A stretch of DNA of 64,000 nucleotides. Origin: Volvox africanus. Its lineage: Eukaryota > Chlorophyta > Chlorophyceae > Chlamydomonadales > Volvocaceae. Positions 1 to 30,681 of the stretch are shown in pieces. Each line of letters begins with the position of its first letter. Position 1 is the stretch's first letter. The position numbers and the translations under genes were made by a program. The notes under the pieces are model-generated. The model saw only the letters and a list, made by a program, of their open reading frames with translations. It was not told the DNA's origin and did not search any database. The stretch lies in the NCBI GenBank assembly GCA_030268105.1, contig BSDZ01000016.1:1867501-1931500 (forward strand), read 5' to 3'.

Positions 1-3000
1 CCCTGCATGACTGCCACGCCCCTTATTTCCTTGTCACTGCCGCTGCCGCCACGGCCGCCGCCGCCGTCATCATTACATGCCGCCGTTGCAAATGCCGCAA
101 TCGTCAGATCACCTGGGCTTCTCAATCCGGAGAGTGCTGCCGCCGCCGCCGCCGGCATCAGCGGTGTAACCGCCACCGGCGTTGGTGCTGCCGCCGCCGG
201 CGTTAGTGCCGCCACCGCCGTCCCAGGCCCCGTCCTGCCACGGACATCGTCCTCCTTTGAGCCGCTGGCAAATGGGGCAATTTCACGACCGCCGCCGCCA
301 CCTTCGCCGTTGACGCCAGTGCAAGTGTTGGCGGCGGCGCCGAAGCGGCAATTAGCATCGGACGCCATGTACGATAGCTCTAAGATTTCATCGGTGTATT
401 TTGACAACAAGCAGCTGGACGTGTATCACGAGCGACTAGTGCGGGTAGACGGCGCCAGCCTGGTTCGCATCAGGTACGGGAAATGGGGACTAGAACTTGT
501 ACTTACCCCAAATAGCATTGATATCAATAATGCAGTGTCCCAATCAGGTAGACCTGGCACGTTTTTGCTGTTATATGCACGTTGGGCGTTATATTCAACC
601 TAAAAAATTATATATATGCGGGTCATGCCGCCGCATGCCGTACAGGTGGTACGGCGTGGACGCGCCGGCTCCAGAGCAGGGTGTGTTCGTGGAGCGAAAG
701 AAGCATCGGGATGCGTGGACGGGGGAGTTCAGTCTGAAGGTGACCGGGCGGATTTTGACGTAATCGGCTAAAATTTGAACTACTGTACAGCCGTACGGCA
801 GGGAAAGAGAGAAGAAAATTAATTCCTATTATTCTTCTAGTACAACATGAATTTCTCAGTCGTATATCCTTTCCGTAAACCCCTGACGCAGGAGCGCGCC
901 CAAATACCCCATCGTGATGTTCCCGCTTTCCTAGCGGGACTGCCGCTGCACGCCACGCAACTGACCGATGGGTCAGGGTCATTGACCTCGGCTGCGGCGA
1001 TGGGAACGGCAGCGCGGCCCCCGCCACCACAGCAAAGCAATTTGCAAGTGAAATCTGCTGCACTGCTGGGGGAAGTGCAGGCCAGTCTGATACAGCGTAA
1101 CCAGGTACGGCAACGTTAAGTCGATCCAAATTCAGTTTTCAAAGTTTGATCGATGTTGTACATCGATTGATGTGACGGAGATCCAGATGTGATAAGGCGT
1201 TCTCATACCTGTGGTGGTGGCGCGCAGGAGCCGCATCTCCGCACCGAATACCGCCGTACGGCCTTCCAGCTATCCAGTACGAATGCCGTACGCATCAGTC
1301 TGGACACGCAGCTTGCCATGACGCGGGAGTTGGGTGCTCCGAGAGCACCAGGAGGCTGGTGCAGGTGCGCTTGGTTGCTAACGAATAAACTGAATCTCAA
1401 AAGTCGGATGGAAAATCTAAGATCTGAAATATGATTATCTGCATGAACTGATTTTCATCTATTCTGGGGTGGAGATTCAAAAAGGATCAACATATGATAA
1501 GTTTTGATTTTGTTTTCATAACAGACATACTCGTACGAAGACTTGTCGTATACATCTCATATTGACACATATAGATCTTCTATGTGAGGTCATGACCGTC
1601 TATTTCCCCCCCCACACACACACCGACATCGTGCCGTACGCCAAAACACCCCCAGGGACCCCAGCATCACCGTACGCCATGAAGATGTCGTACGCTTTCC
1701 GTACGCTGTCCTTGAAATCAAATTGCAGGATGAGGACTCCTGCCCCGCCTGGGTGCTGGTGGGTAAAGTCAAATCCGCTGATGTGCGCTGCGCCCCATGG
1801 CTGATGCTCGACAGCACCGTACACTTCCCGAAAGCACCTCATGTTGAGAATGAGCGGTACATGAGATTACGAAAGACAAAAGAAGTAATATAGGCTGTCT
1901 ATATACCAATCACATGTCCTAACTGTGCTGGGCACACATTACTTCAATTTCTCAGCGGTCTCTCGGTAACATCTCACACTCCGAAACCAAAACCAAGTTT
2001 ACCCTTTTCCCTCATCCGCTTTCCTCTCCCTCCCCCTCCGCCTCTCGGCGAGCCAGGCCCTGCGTCAAAGCGGTTTACTAGTTGAAGCGCCAAAGTTCTC
2101 GAAGTTCCTCCACGGCATGGCGCTACTGTACCCACAACGGCTCCGAAACACCCCCCACTGGTTCCTTCCAGAACTCCCACCGACCCTCCCACCGCACCGC
2201 AACCACCACAACCACCACAACCACCGCAATCACCAACAGAACCAGAATCAGAACCAGCCAGACCGCCTAGGTATTACCCCCGAGGTCACCGGTACCGGCG
2301 TTGGTGCAGTACACAGCTCCAGAACCAGATCCGGATCGATGGGCTGGATCCACTCAACGCTGTGGCTGCGGGGCCGGCCACGCAGCCGCTCAGCCACGGG
2401 AGTGCGTGCCGTGCGTGGTGAGTTTTGTGGTTTCGGGGCAATTGCAACGGCGCAATAACGCAACCATACAGTAAAGTAAGCGGTCATTTGGTTTGATATG
2501 TACATTAACACACCTCCGCGGCCTTTCCCCCTTTAAAAACACACACGCAGGAGGATGGGGGGGCCCGATGGTACCAGCAATGAGTCCCGCCACTCTGCAG
2601 GAGCTGTCGTACACGGGAGACAAGTACGCACATGTATGTGCCCATCAGTAACCGATAACCGATGCCTTCGCCATCTATTCCCTCTCTGTCCCCCTTTTCG
2701 TATTCCCCCATAATCTTTAACTGCGTTTTTCTGGTGTGATAACATGTACGGCGTGTACGGCACAGGAGGTGCCGCACTGGCTATTTCCGGCCAACATCCG
2801 GCCTGAGCAGGCCCAAGATATTATTACGGATCCAGATACGGATCCTGGCGCGAGGACCGGCGCCGCCGCGCCGATCCATGGGTCATTCTTGAACCCGCGC
2901 TCAGGCCAAGTAACTTCCCGTTGTACGACCCTCCGTGGCGGCGGCGGCGGCGGCAGCGTTGAAGGTCCCATTGAGGTCTCAGTCAGGCCCCGTCCCGCGC

Positions 3001-5084
3001 AAGAGGCGGCCGAAGACTCCGAGTCGTCCGCCAACCACAGCAAAAAGGTGTGATGCCAGCATATATACGTCAATCGTACTGCAGTACAAAGCTGAAACTA
3101 TATCTGTATTTTGAGGTAATCAAGACGTTAATGTGACGCTTTGCGACTCGTTTGTGATTTATCGCCCATTATGCTACATTTCACACAGAAGTTGGCTTAC
3201 TACTAACTCCCAACTCCCAGCTCCCAACTACTTCCGGATAACCTTTCGCAGCAACGACAAACACACGATACGCTTTCCTTCCCTCCCGTGTCCCCTGCTA
3301 TACCCGTCGTCATCACTGTGCTGCCGCACATGTGCAGAGCGGTAATAGCAGCGGCAGCGACTACAGCCGGCCAAGCAGCGTCCGCAGTAGCTACCTCCCA
3401 ACCGTCGAGGCCCACAGCTCCCTCGGGCCGCTGCCGACCCGCGGGTCACAATCGCGCGCATCTTCTCGGACCGTCGCCGCAGATCCCCTTGCCGCCATTG
3501 AGGCCGCCGCCGCCACTATCGGCACCATTGGCCGCGGCAGTGGCGGCGCCGAAACCATGTACGCTGCTGCCAGCGGCGGCGGCCTCCCTGGACCTCAATC
3601 CCTCATGACGGTCCCCTCACAAAGCGTCATGATGTCGGGCTGCGGCCGCAAAGGCCCGGAGAGCACCAGTAGCGGCGGCGGCGGCGGCGGCGGCGGGGGC
3701 GGCAGCAGCGGCGTGACAGGCCTGAAATCTGCGGCGGACAGCACCGGTGACAGCGGCGACGGACTTGGTCGTTGCATTAGCGGTGGCAGCGTCGCCACCG
3801 CCGCCACCACTGCCCCCGGCCCCCAGAAAGGAGGCAGGAAGTGGTTGCGGCGTACTTGGCGCAGTGGCGGCAGCGGCAGCACTTCGCAACTGAGCGCGGT
3901 CCAATTAAGGGCGGCGATGCTGGCGGCTGAGCTGTCAAAGCGCAGCGCCAGGGCTATCACCGGACCGAAGGCGTTGCTACAAGGCCGGGGCGGCGTGGCG
4001 CCGTTGGTTGGTCCCGGCGGGTATGTACGACAGAAGCGCGTCGTGCGGGTTATCATCACATCATCATTACCCCTTGCATCCTCCTCTTAACCTTGGCTAT
4101 TTCCAAATCTCACCCAGTAACATTAATTACTGTTATCATGTCGTACAAATCGTCCTACCAAGGTGATGCGTTTCCATCAGGTAGCAGAATGGCACCGTGT
4201 ACCGTCGCTTCTGCACAGGTCGTACGCAGTGCGCATTGGAAATGCCAGCGGATCCTCTTGGCTTACAGCCAAGTGGGCGGCTCTTCGGTGTGGCGGCGGT
4301 CATGGCGGCGGTGGTGGCGGCGGCGACGTTGAGATGGGAGCTGATAGTTGTAGCAACGGCGGAGGCTTCGAGCTACCCCGAGCTGCTGCTTTGGTCCGAA
4401 CGAGGGTCGAACCGAAGACATTCTTCGCAGGTGAGTGAAGAAGATTTTGCAAAAGCATTTATAATACAGATAAACGTTCCTGGAATACAGAAATGGCAGA
4501 AACTGGGACATGACATTAACATAACTAGGGATAGCCTGATTTCTAAAGGTCACCTTGACAAAACCCTACACATCCGAACTAAACGATCGGAACGTAATTC
4601 TCCCCGCAGCCGAGCGCACCTTTTTGTCATGGCTCAACATTGCCGTACTCGTCATGTTCACATCGCTCAGCCTCATGTCGGACCGGCTGGCGCTCTTCGG
4701 GAATGCCGTACGGCAGTCTCCATCCGGATGCCTCCCTGGAGGCATCTGTCAGGCCAGCCAGGTGGGTTCGTTCTCATTTACTTTCCTCCCAATTTTTCTG
4801 TCATAACTTCAGGTAGCTTTTGGAAATTTCATTACTTGTCGTACTGCCCTGACTCCTTTCCACTTTCTTGCCGTACCGTACGACAGATTGCCGGCATGGC
4901 CATGGCCCCTGTTTCAATGGCCTTCATGTTATATGCGTTGTTCATGTACCGTAAGCGCAGCGCTCAGATCCTGCGTCGTGAATCCGTACGCTACGACGAC
5001 CAGCGGGGTCCTGTACTGCTGACGTGTATGCTGTTAGTCGTACTGGTAGTCGCCTACGTGCTGACGGTTAAGTCCGTGTCGTGA
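1..5084 (+). CDS. VTC4: VTC4-like polyphosphate polymerase subunit (5' end outside window)
   Basis: Vacuolar transporter chaperone catalytic subunit, which polymerises ATP phosphate into polyphosphate at the vacuole/acidocalcisome membrane. Inferred exons: about 1-473, 646-739, 892-1104, 1228 to about 1364, 1685-1752, 2057 to about 2284, 2766-3047, 3338-4020, 4219-4430, 4610-4761, 4887-5084. The triphosphate-tunnel (VTC) domain runs through the first six and shows the expected basic and acidic residues: YHERLVRVDG, VRIR joined to WYG, FVERKKHRDAWTGE, RTEYRRTAFQ, RISLDTQL, FPYAVLEIKLQ and EAPKFSKFLHG. A Gly/Ser/Ala-rich linker of about 400 residues follows. The C-terminal DUF202 domain is RVEPKTFFA joined to AERTFLSWLN, with three membrane segments. 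An N-terminal SPX domain is expected upstream of the window. The 1364/1685 junction does not join in phase with the simplest splice sites, so a small exon or alternative donor there is possible. A VTC1-like subunit is excluded by the TTM domain. Confidence 0.9.
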
Positions 5085-5176
5085 AAAGCCGCGACCGGCA
5101 TAACCGAGGCATGCCGAGGGGCGATAGAACTGTACGGCAGATGAAGCATACGTCGAAGTATGCTTATGCGTATGTA

Positions 5177-5181
5177 TGTAA
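5177..5181 (+). terminator. TGTAA poly(A) signal after the VTC gene
   Basis: TGTAA, the usual volvocine poly(A) signal, lies 93 bases past the VTC stop codon. The placement suits a short 3' UTR. This is motif evidence only. Confidence 0.5.
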
Positions 5182-7763
5182 CAATTATTGAAGCGGTTCG
5201 GCTGCTAAGGGTGGAGCGTCACCTTCATGTTGTACATCGACAAATCCTATGATTGATGCTTTAACGGGGGCTGCCAACGAAATGACGTCGTCGCTTGTGG
5301 TTTCCAGATGGCGTTATCGGCACATGGCGCCACGTGAAGAGGCTTCAAAGAGGGTGGTGCGGAGAGAGGGCTTGATAAATTGGCTAGCGCTAGAATAGAC
5401 CAAACGGTATAACCCGGGCCTTACAGGATGCGACATCGCCCCCATTCGAGTATTTATACAAACCAAGGTAGCAATCTTCGGGCGGTGCTGGAAGTTATGT
5501 AAGCTATGTACGACACCAGTCGGTGGTTGTGAGGGGTCGTAAGTTGAGCTACTATGGCCACAGAATCCGGCTGGGTGTACGGCAACAGTAAACCAGGAAA
5601 CAGGAGACGTGCACTCATTGTGCTAGCAGGAGAGTTTTAAGTAACACTTTGTGGGTTATACGACAATACGACTGTGGTGTGGTGGAGTAGTTTTATGGGC
5701 TCCTTGATCAGGCATTGGCAGGATTTGTGGGGCTTATTTTGGATGCATGCAGTTCGTTCATTTCTCGAGATGCTTGTACTATTTGCACGGAGAAGCACGA
5801 AATCAAGGGACCTGATTCGATTTGATCAAATAGTGTGTTTGGTCTTCGCTCTCAGGTCTTTTATCTATATGCGCTGAGTAAGAGTGACAGAGTGTCTTCT
5901 GCAGCGTGTCCGTACCGCCGTGTCCGTCCATACTGCCGTGTGGGGTTCCACGCAGTACGCGCGCAGGCAGCGTGTGTGCACGTGGTACGTGAACCCCCAT
6001 ACTATCCGTACGCGCCGTATGGATATTGCGGATCTTTGCTAGCATGGCAGGGTGCAGGCAGAGTGAGGGATACACAGTTAAAGCTCATTCACGCCGTCGT
6101 CGTCCTTGAGCGATTGAGCTCGTTTTAGCTATTGGCTGTCGCAGCGTTAGGAATAGCTGGGGGACCAGCATAACATTTGTGCAATGTCAGAGCCGAGGGA
6201 TGTGTGCCATCGCGGAAACCGTCTCTTCCGGTAAGCCCATAGGGGCATTCCTGCCCGGGCAGCAGTATAATCGCACAATCAAGATTTATTGCGTTTTGAT
6301 ATCGAACGTCCATGCGGTTAGGTGCCGTTACTTGTAATTAAATGCGCGCCCCGGCGCTTTGCTTGGCTGCCGAGGCCGCATGGTAAGGACATGCACTGTC
6401 GCTATTATCGTGCTGTGGGTAGGTGTCATGACCAAAATAACAAGGAAGATGATATTACATTTTTCGAGGTAATGTAGTCCCCGGCTGTCACCTGGACCGA
6501 CCCGCTTAGCCCCCGGGCAGTCGTAGCTTGCAGATAGGTACTGCGTTGCGCGTCAATCCGGGCGTCAATCCGTTGCGCGTCAATTCCCCAGGGCTCTTGA
6601 TAGGCTGCTCATATGTCATAGCCAATTGCACTGTGGCGTGAGTGTCAAAGTAAGACAACCCTTGCCTCGACAAGCCTCCAATTGGTTGTGCTGTTCAGTG
6701 TTGCCAACCAAGGCTGCAGTGCTGATATTCGTCCAATCTTTTGATCTGACCACAAAATATAACAAAATGGCTATAAGGGTGCTTCCCAAAGTTGTTACAA
6801 ACTGTTGCTATCCACGTGACTCGCGAGTCGTGACCGCGTCGTCTGACTCGCCTTAACCCGAATTCAATGAATTCAAAGCTATGGTATAGTTAATTTATCT
6901 AGGAACTCATAATCCGAAGTGAAAAATAGCATACGCAAATTGTCAAAAGTGAACCTTCAGCCGTCAGATAGTTAAAAGCATACCCTAGCAGCGATAATGA
7001 ACAGACCAAAAAGCTTGCTAAGAGCAAATATTTACGACGCGAGGGCACGTCGTGCCACGCCATCAAGGATTTCCCACAAACGTTCCACCTGAAGACTTGT
7101 CAATCTCAAAGATGGCGCCCCCCTTCGTTCGACTTATAAGATATACCTTCCGTAGGATAACATAAATTTTGATTCGCCGTAAAGCCTCCACTGTCTCCAC
7201 TCCACTTGTCTCCCTTGAGACGGAGTTGGTTTCCTTCGCTTTCAGGTCTCGTCCCACAGCGAAGAGACGATTAGAGTCAATTGATATAAATTTGCCTGTC
7301 TGTCACAAGCCATGTATAACAAGGGATGCAAATCCCATAAAGAGCCTTTTGGTTCAGGCTTACAAACCGTACAACCGGCGCCAGGTACCCTGACATGACC
7401 ATGGAGTTCAAGCGATTGCAAAAGTCCACAGAGGAGAAACTTGAAATATATTATTGTAAGTAGCATCAAGTCTCCGAGGAACGGTCGCAGATGGTATGTA
7501 CGGCGACCCTGCACTGGCACTTTTACCACGCATTTAGTGCCACAAGACTTCAGCTTTAATCAGCACACAGCAAGGCGGCGCTGCTACCTAATACTGAACC
7601 CAACCCCTCCTGTGCAACACTAATAGGCGCAAATAGCACGCCAGGCTGCAACAATTGCAGGCCCATTTAGTTCCTGCTAAGCAGCGAGTCTGCGCATGCA
7701 TAATGCGCGTGCAACAGCATTCCGCCCCTGTTCACAACGTGTTGTAGTAAGACCTGCAAAACT

Positions 7764-7768
7764 TTACA
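7764..7768 (-). terminator. Candidate TGTAA poly(A) signal of PPP4R2 gene
   Basis: TTACA on the plus strand (TGTAA on the minus strand) begins only 14 bases past the PPP4R2 stop codon. A second copy is at 7370-7374, about 410 bases downstream, and may be the one used. Confidence 0.3.
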
Positions 7769-7781
7769 CCACCAGCTGTTC

Positions 7782-10115
7782 TCACCCTACCGGCGGCGGA
7801 ATGCCGACAGGCGCCACGGGCGTGGTCCCGACGTCTGCTTCTGCGACCTTGCCCTTCCTCTCCCCTAACAGCACGGTCGCCAAAGCGCCGCCAGGATCGG
7901 TCCCTGACTCCCCTGCCACCCGCGCCTCCCCCGGGCCTTGCTCTTCCGTAGAAGGTCCTTCCCCAATTTCAAGGCCGCCCTGAGCGGCCCCTTCGCCGTC
8001 ATTCCCTCTAGCCGCAGCGCCGCCAACAGGCTTCAGCACAGCCACGGGCGACTGCAAAGTACCATCTGGGCCTTCGGCGCCTTGGCGATTTGCGTCTTCT
8101 ATCCCGCCCTTCGCGTGCAGCCGCTGCTGATGCTGATGCCCTGACCCATCGGTCTTTAGACAGGGTGCGTTCACATTCCCAGCAGCTTTCCTGTCCGAGA
8201 CACGCGCTGGCCCTGCCGTACCGTCGACATCCATGGCGTCCAAGCCAGTACCGTCCGCTAACGGCGCCGCTGCCGTGCCACTCGTTACTCCCCTGTGATT
8301 GGCGCTGCTGGCGTTCGACGTCACCGTTGTTGCTCCACCGCTGCAGTTCGTGCCGACGGCTCCGAGCGCATTCAAAATTGCCTGCGAGCCGCTAGCTGCA
8401 ACCGGCGGAGCCACAACGGCAGCGCCGGCTACTGGAGGATTGCCGCTTCCGCCGCCTTGCTGGTTGTGTCCGTGCGCATCATGGACCGCTGCGCCACCGC
8501 CAGGGCTTCCATTCCCGCTTCCGCTGGTACTGGCGGCACCGCTAGGTGCGCCATGGCCCGATCCCGCGGGCCCGCCGACCGGCCGCAGTGAGCCGTGCAG
8601 GCCGACCCCCACCCCGCCCGCCTTGAATGGTCCCTTCCCCTCCGGCAGACCTTCAGGCCAGTGGTCCTCCTCGATGTGCTCGGGAGTACCCACGTGGTTA
8701 CCGTGGTGGTGGAGATGGTGAGGTGGATGATGTCGCACGTCCAGTAACGAGTTCGTGAAGCCAGCTGAGTCGTCGGCACTGCCCGATGGCCCTGCACCGT
8801 GGCCAGCGTGGCTGCCGTGATGCGCGTTTGTGTAAACGGGCGCCGGGTTCGTGTTGACCGGCCCGAGCGAGCTGCATAATGGCGGCGGTGGCAGCTGATC
8901 CGGATCCGTTGGTGGCTGCTCCGTGGTTACAAGCAAGCATTTTTCGATAGCCAGCACCAACTGTAGGCGAACCCGCGATAGAGGAGGAAATTGTCAGATA
9001 TGGTGTGCAATATGCCTACATGTCAGCAACAGTGCCCAGCAGTTAACCGAAACGGACACGTGCGCAGTCGGGAACAGCGGTAGGAAGTGAAATGGGCAGT
9101 ATACAGCGGAAGACGCGTAACGTGGCAAGGAAAGGCGCAAATGTTCATGACGAGGTCCGAAGATGCGGTAGACGTTGAGTGCAGCACTGCCAATAGTGAC
9201 GGTATCAGGTGCCTGGGCTGGAGGCCCAGGGCTGAACCTGGAAGGACGTACAGCCAGTTCCTGACACTTAACGGTGCGGTACGCCAGAAGCATGCTTACA
9301 TAGTCTTTCTGGGATACTAGGACAAGCGGATTCAGACGTTTGGCATCATCACAGCTGTATTGTCACCACAAGCGTGTCTACCCTGTGCAAACACTGCACC
9401 CTTGGGATGCCGGGTTGTAAACCCCCGTCCACAATTGGCCAAATAACCTAGACGTGCTCTGGTGTCACTGCCCCTCCCGACCCAAACGGACATGGCGCTC
9501 TGCCAATAAACTTGCCTTCGATAACCGTGAGTACTGGCGCTTTGGCTCAAGGAGGATTTCGCACAAGCGCTGAAACGTCCAGGGAGCGTCACTGAAAGCT
9601 GATAAAAGCTTCTGAAAACGCTCAATAGTTTCTGACACCGAGTCAGGACCCGGAGGTCCCACCTCCACCCGTGTCTCGGCATCATAGGCCGTCAGCACCT
9701 GAACGTGAATCGGAGCAACGTACTCACCAATGGAGAATTGGCTTATGAAAACTACAACAACACAAAAATCTTCGAAGCCTACCTGCTCCAGCACAAAGTC
9801 AACGAGAGGTCGCAGCAGGGGCCACTTGTAACGAATCCGCCCTGTGAGCGCTGATTCGGCCAAAACACCTCGAAGCTGTGATGTCAAAAATCTTTCTTCC
9901 AATGGTAGCCGGGTAAATGCTATGAGGTCAGCCTCGCTTGAAATATAAGCCGACGATGGTGCCACCGACTCCGACGGAGCGCCTCCACGTTCCGGCTCTG
10001 CAGGTTCATTTCCTGTGCTAGCAGCTGCATCCATGGGCTCCGCCTGCGTCGCCATTCCGACACTACCTAACACTGGCGACGGGCTTTGGCGCCGACAAAC
10101 CCCGCCTGGTCCCAA
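7782..10115 (-). CDS. PPP4R2: Serine/threonine-protein phosphatase 4 regulatory subunit 2 (PPP4R2-like)
   Basis: Regulatory subunit that targets the PP4 catalytic subunit, involved in DNA repair and mitosis in other eukaryotes. Exons: 10115-9783, 9698-9516 and 8960-7782, giving about 564 residues. The diagnostic PPP4R2 core is present: a helical N-terminal part (KWPLLRPLVDFVLEQ joined to VLTAYDAETRVE), then SETIERFQKLLSAF, APWTFQRLCEILLEPKRQY, and AIEKCLLVTT across the last splice. The rest (about 375 residues) is a Gly/Ala/His-rich, probably disordered tail, as is usual for the family, whose C-terminus is poorly conserved. Intron 1 is 84 nt and free of stops. Intron 2 fits only as a GC-AG intron (AAG|GCAAGT). 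Met at 10115 is taken as the start; an in-frame Met at 10055 (MATQAEP) is an equal alternative. Confidence 0.85.
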
Positions 10116-12306
10116 AAAGGACCCCCAGAAGCGTTTCGAAAGGAGGACTGCACAAACTTAAAAACTTAAACAGCAATTCAAGAACTCCCAAGGAGGACTT
10201 TACTGCCTCGTGACACGCGAGATCGCCTTAACCGTGAAGACTAACGTGGTTGGATACGTGACTGCGCGAGAGCATTAAGCAAACAAAAAACGTTTAATCC
10301 GTTACAATGGGCGGTTCTCCGTGAAAGCGAACGTCGACGTCTTTGGGCTGCCATCTGAAGCGCGGATAGCGACAGGTAAGCAGCTACATGAATATTAACA
10401 TAAATCAGTTATGTTCCCGTCAAACATCTGTTGGCAAACAAGTACGTACAATATCGAACGCCGTCCCGTTCCTATTTCATTGTCCGCGCAAAAAGTGCCG
10501 ATCCCCGGCTACTTTCCATGTACACTGCAAGCTGCAAATTTGTATCGAGCTATCATACAGGAACCGTGTTCGAAACGATTGGCCCGCTGGATGCAGAGGA
10601 GGTTAACCGACCCCCGGTTCCAAGCACGGCAGTTGCTGCAGCCTATTCGGCCCTTGGCCCAGAGCCGACCCTCCCGACCCTCTTTGTCTGTTGTAATCCT
10701 GTCTAGGATATCAACACTTATGCAATGGGAAACCGTGACATCTGACGTCCTGATTGTGTCCCGACTACGGCTGAAACTGTTGCCACGTGGAGCTACGGAG
10801 CCGTACTCGCATCGAAATCTTGTGTGACTACAGTCACTACAGCTCCCGGATCTCGGAATCCTTTGATTCAAACAAGTCAACTTCCGTTGACCCATCACGG
10901 CACTTCCCCTTGGCTTATTTACATATTAACTTGTTGTATCGCTACATTCTTGGTCAACGCTACTTGGCGGTAGGCACACACACCTCCCCATGCATGGCCA
11001 CCGTATCTAGGCTGTGGCTGTGAGTCATTCGTCCTCACCCGCTCGGGTTCCGGGAAGAAGTGTCATCGTACGACTAAACGATTATCGCGACCATACGCAG
11101 CATGTGACTCATCGTACGACGGTTCTAAAGGAGCCAGTAGTTTCATATTATGTGTGGGGCGAGCTACCCGGCCGATACTGGGGTTGAGTTTGCCTTGAAT
11201 AGCCTTGTATAGGATATAACACACAATAGACTCTCCCTTCAGTAGGGCAATTCAATTTCGCTTCCAAAGGGCGTATCTCTGATCTAAAAGCCTTACTGCG
11301 CGCTGTGAGTCAGTACGGCGGTAGCAGCGCATTCACCCGTGAGCGGATTTCTAAATCGCACGGCACAGCAGCCAAGGGTTTGAACAAAGAATATCTTCCC
11401 AGAGATAGCCGAAACCCCCTAAATACTGGTATGCGCTGCCTGTTACATATGTGCGGCCATTACGCGCATTCACCCATATGTTGATCACGACTATGGCGCT
11501 AGCTGCGTCACGCCACGAGGCATCCTCCACCGCGGCACAGGCGCACCCATTATTCTCGAGGAGATCACGGCTACGGAAAAAGGACAAAATTGCCGTTACG
11601 TTCTCAAAGCGACTTGCCAAAAACACAGGCACGCGTGGCCGTGACATGGAGTACGTTGCCCGCGCCGCTACATCTCATTTAGACCGTCCTGCGTCGCTGT
11701 TGACCCACATCAAACACCCCAGCCCAGACCCAAACACCGCCGAGACCAACCGATACCACAATTATAGCCGGAACGCTGCCGGACGAGCCGACCCAGATGG
11801 CCTGACCCGACACCTCCCGGTCATTTCCGAATTTACCGACCCAGAAGGTAGGCCCCGGGGAGAGAGGTGACCACGTTGTGGTCGTTCTGGCCACAGACGC
11901 TGACACGCGCCTTCAATCAATAGCATATGACATCAGTGAACGCGTCCCACGGGCCCCTTTGTCAGCTTCCCTTCCTCTATTACGCAAGTGGGAGGGGAAA
12001 GCATGCGGGAACAAGCCGACCCGCACTACCACATGCCATTAGCCTGGGGGAGACTTATATCGTCTCAGCGCCCCGTATCAGATCCTAAGGGAACGCGCCA
12101 ACCACTGTCAGACAGAAAAGGAGTGGCACCTGAATTCTCAATCCCATTTCTGCCCCACGCTTCGTCCAACGCCCGCGCTTTTCCAGGCCCGCGCCCGCGC
12201 CCATGCCACCATGCTGCTCTCCCATTTCGTAGCCGTCTGCAAGCGCCTTGTTGCTGTCTTGCCTGCCGGGAGCTCCACGGACAGGTGTGCAATGCCATGC
12301 GATGCT
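10116..12306. other. Intergenic region upstream of the PPP4R2 gene
   Basis: About 2.2 kb between the 5' end of the PPP4R2 gene and the 3' end of the bL33 gene, both on the minus strand. It must hold the PPP4R2 promoter. ORFs of 70-140 codons exist on both strands but show no domain, repeat or signal I recognise. Confidence 0.45.
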
Positions 12307-12973
<667 letters not shown>

Positions 12974-13500
12974 TTTTGTCAGAGTAAGCAGCTAAATGCA
13001 CCGGGGTTCGGCAAATCGACGATAGATGCGCAACTTGACGTCTAACAGTAAAATACACGATATGTGTGTAGCGGATTATTATCTTAGTCGAAAACACTAA
13101 ATGTACGGATTGTACGGCGTCAACTTCATTTGCTCTGTTCAGGGGGCTCTTGATGTACTGCTTAGCGTTAGTTATCATGTTATGGATTTCTTTTGCCAAC
13201 ATCTTACATTACAAATCTCAGAGCATGGTAATCTTATACAAAGCGATGCGCATGCCATAGCTCGGTACTGGGAAAATAATTGAATTCGTAAGGTGTATTA
13301 TGAGATATTTGGCACATAATGTTTGTATAGTCAGTGGCGGTTGCCTTTCGAAGTGTTTTAGCTACCAGTCCGCTGCAAAGCCCGTCCTGGAAGGCTATGA
13401 AAGAAGCTATGGCGACTGGAGATTTAAAACCAGAGAGTGATTGGAACTTTTGATTTTACTGTTCATCACATTTTGCGCCGAGTTACGGTCAGTGCGAGCC
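12974..13500. promoter_or_regulatory. Divergent promoter region, bL33 gene / kinesin gene
   Basis: The 527 bases between the two oppositely oriented start codons must hold both promoters and 5' UTRs. Recognisable core elements were not identified. The interpretation rests on gene positions alone. Confidence 0.5.

Positions 13501-30681
<17,181 letters not shown>

Larger units (their letters stand above)
5085..7781. other. Intergenic region between convergent genes
   Basis: About 2.7 kb between the 3' ends of the VTC gene (+) and the PPP4R2 gene (-). Only short ORFs without recognisable domains are present. A small direct repeat of the element TTGCGCGTCAAT occurs near 6545-6585. No RNA gene or transposon ends were recognised. 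Confidence 0.5.

Noticed and set aside
9465..9515. Continuation of the PPP4R2 exon through ASLLAERHVRLGREGQ to a stop
   Set aside because: It breaks the family alignment; the GC-AG junction restores it exactly.
11451..11870. 139-codon plus-strand ORF upstream of the bL33 gene
   Set aside because: No domain, no splice support and composition like the surrounding noncoding DNA.
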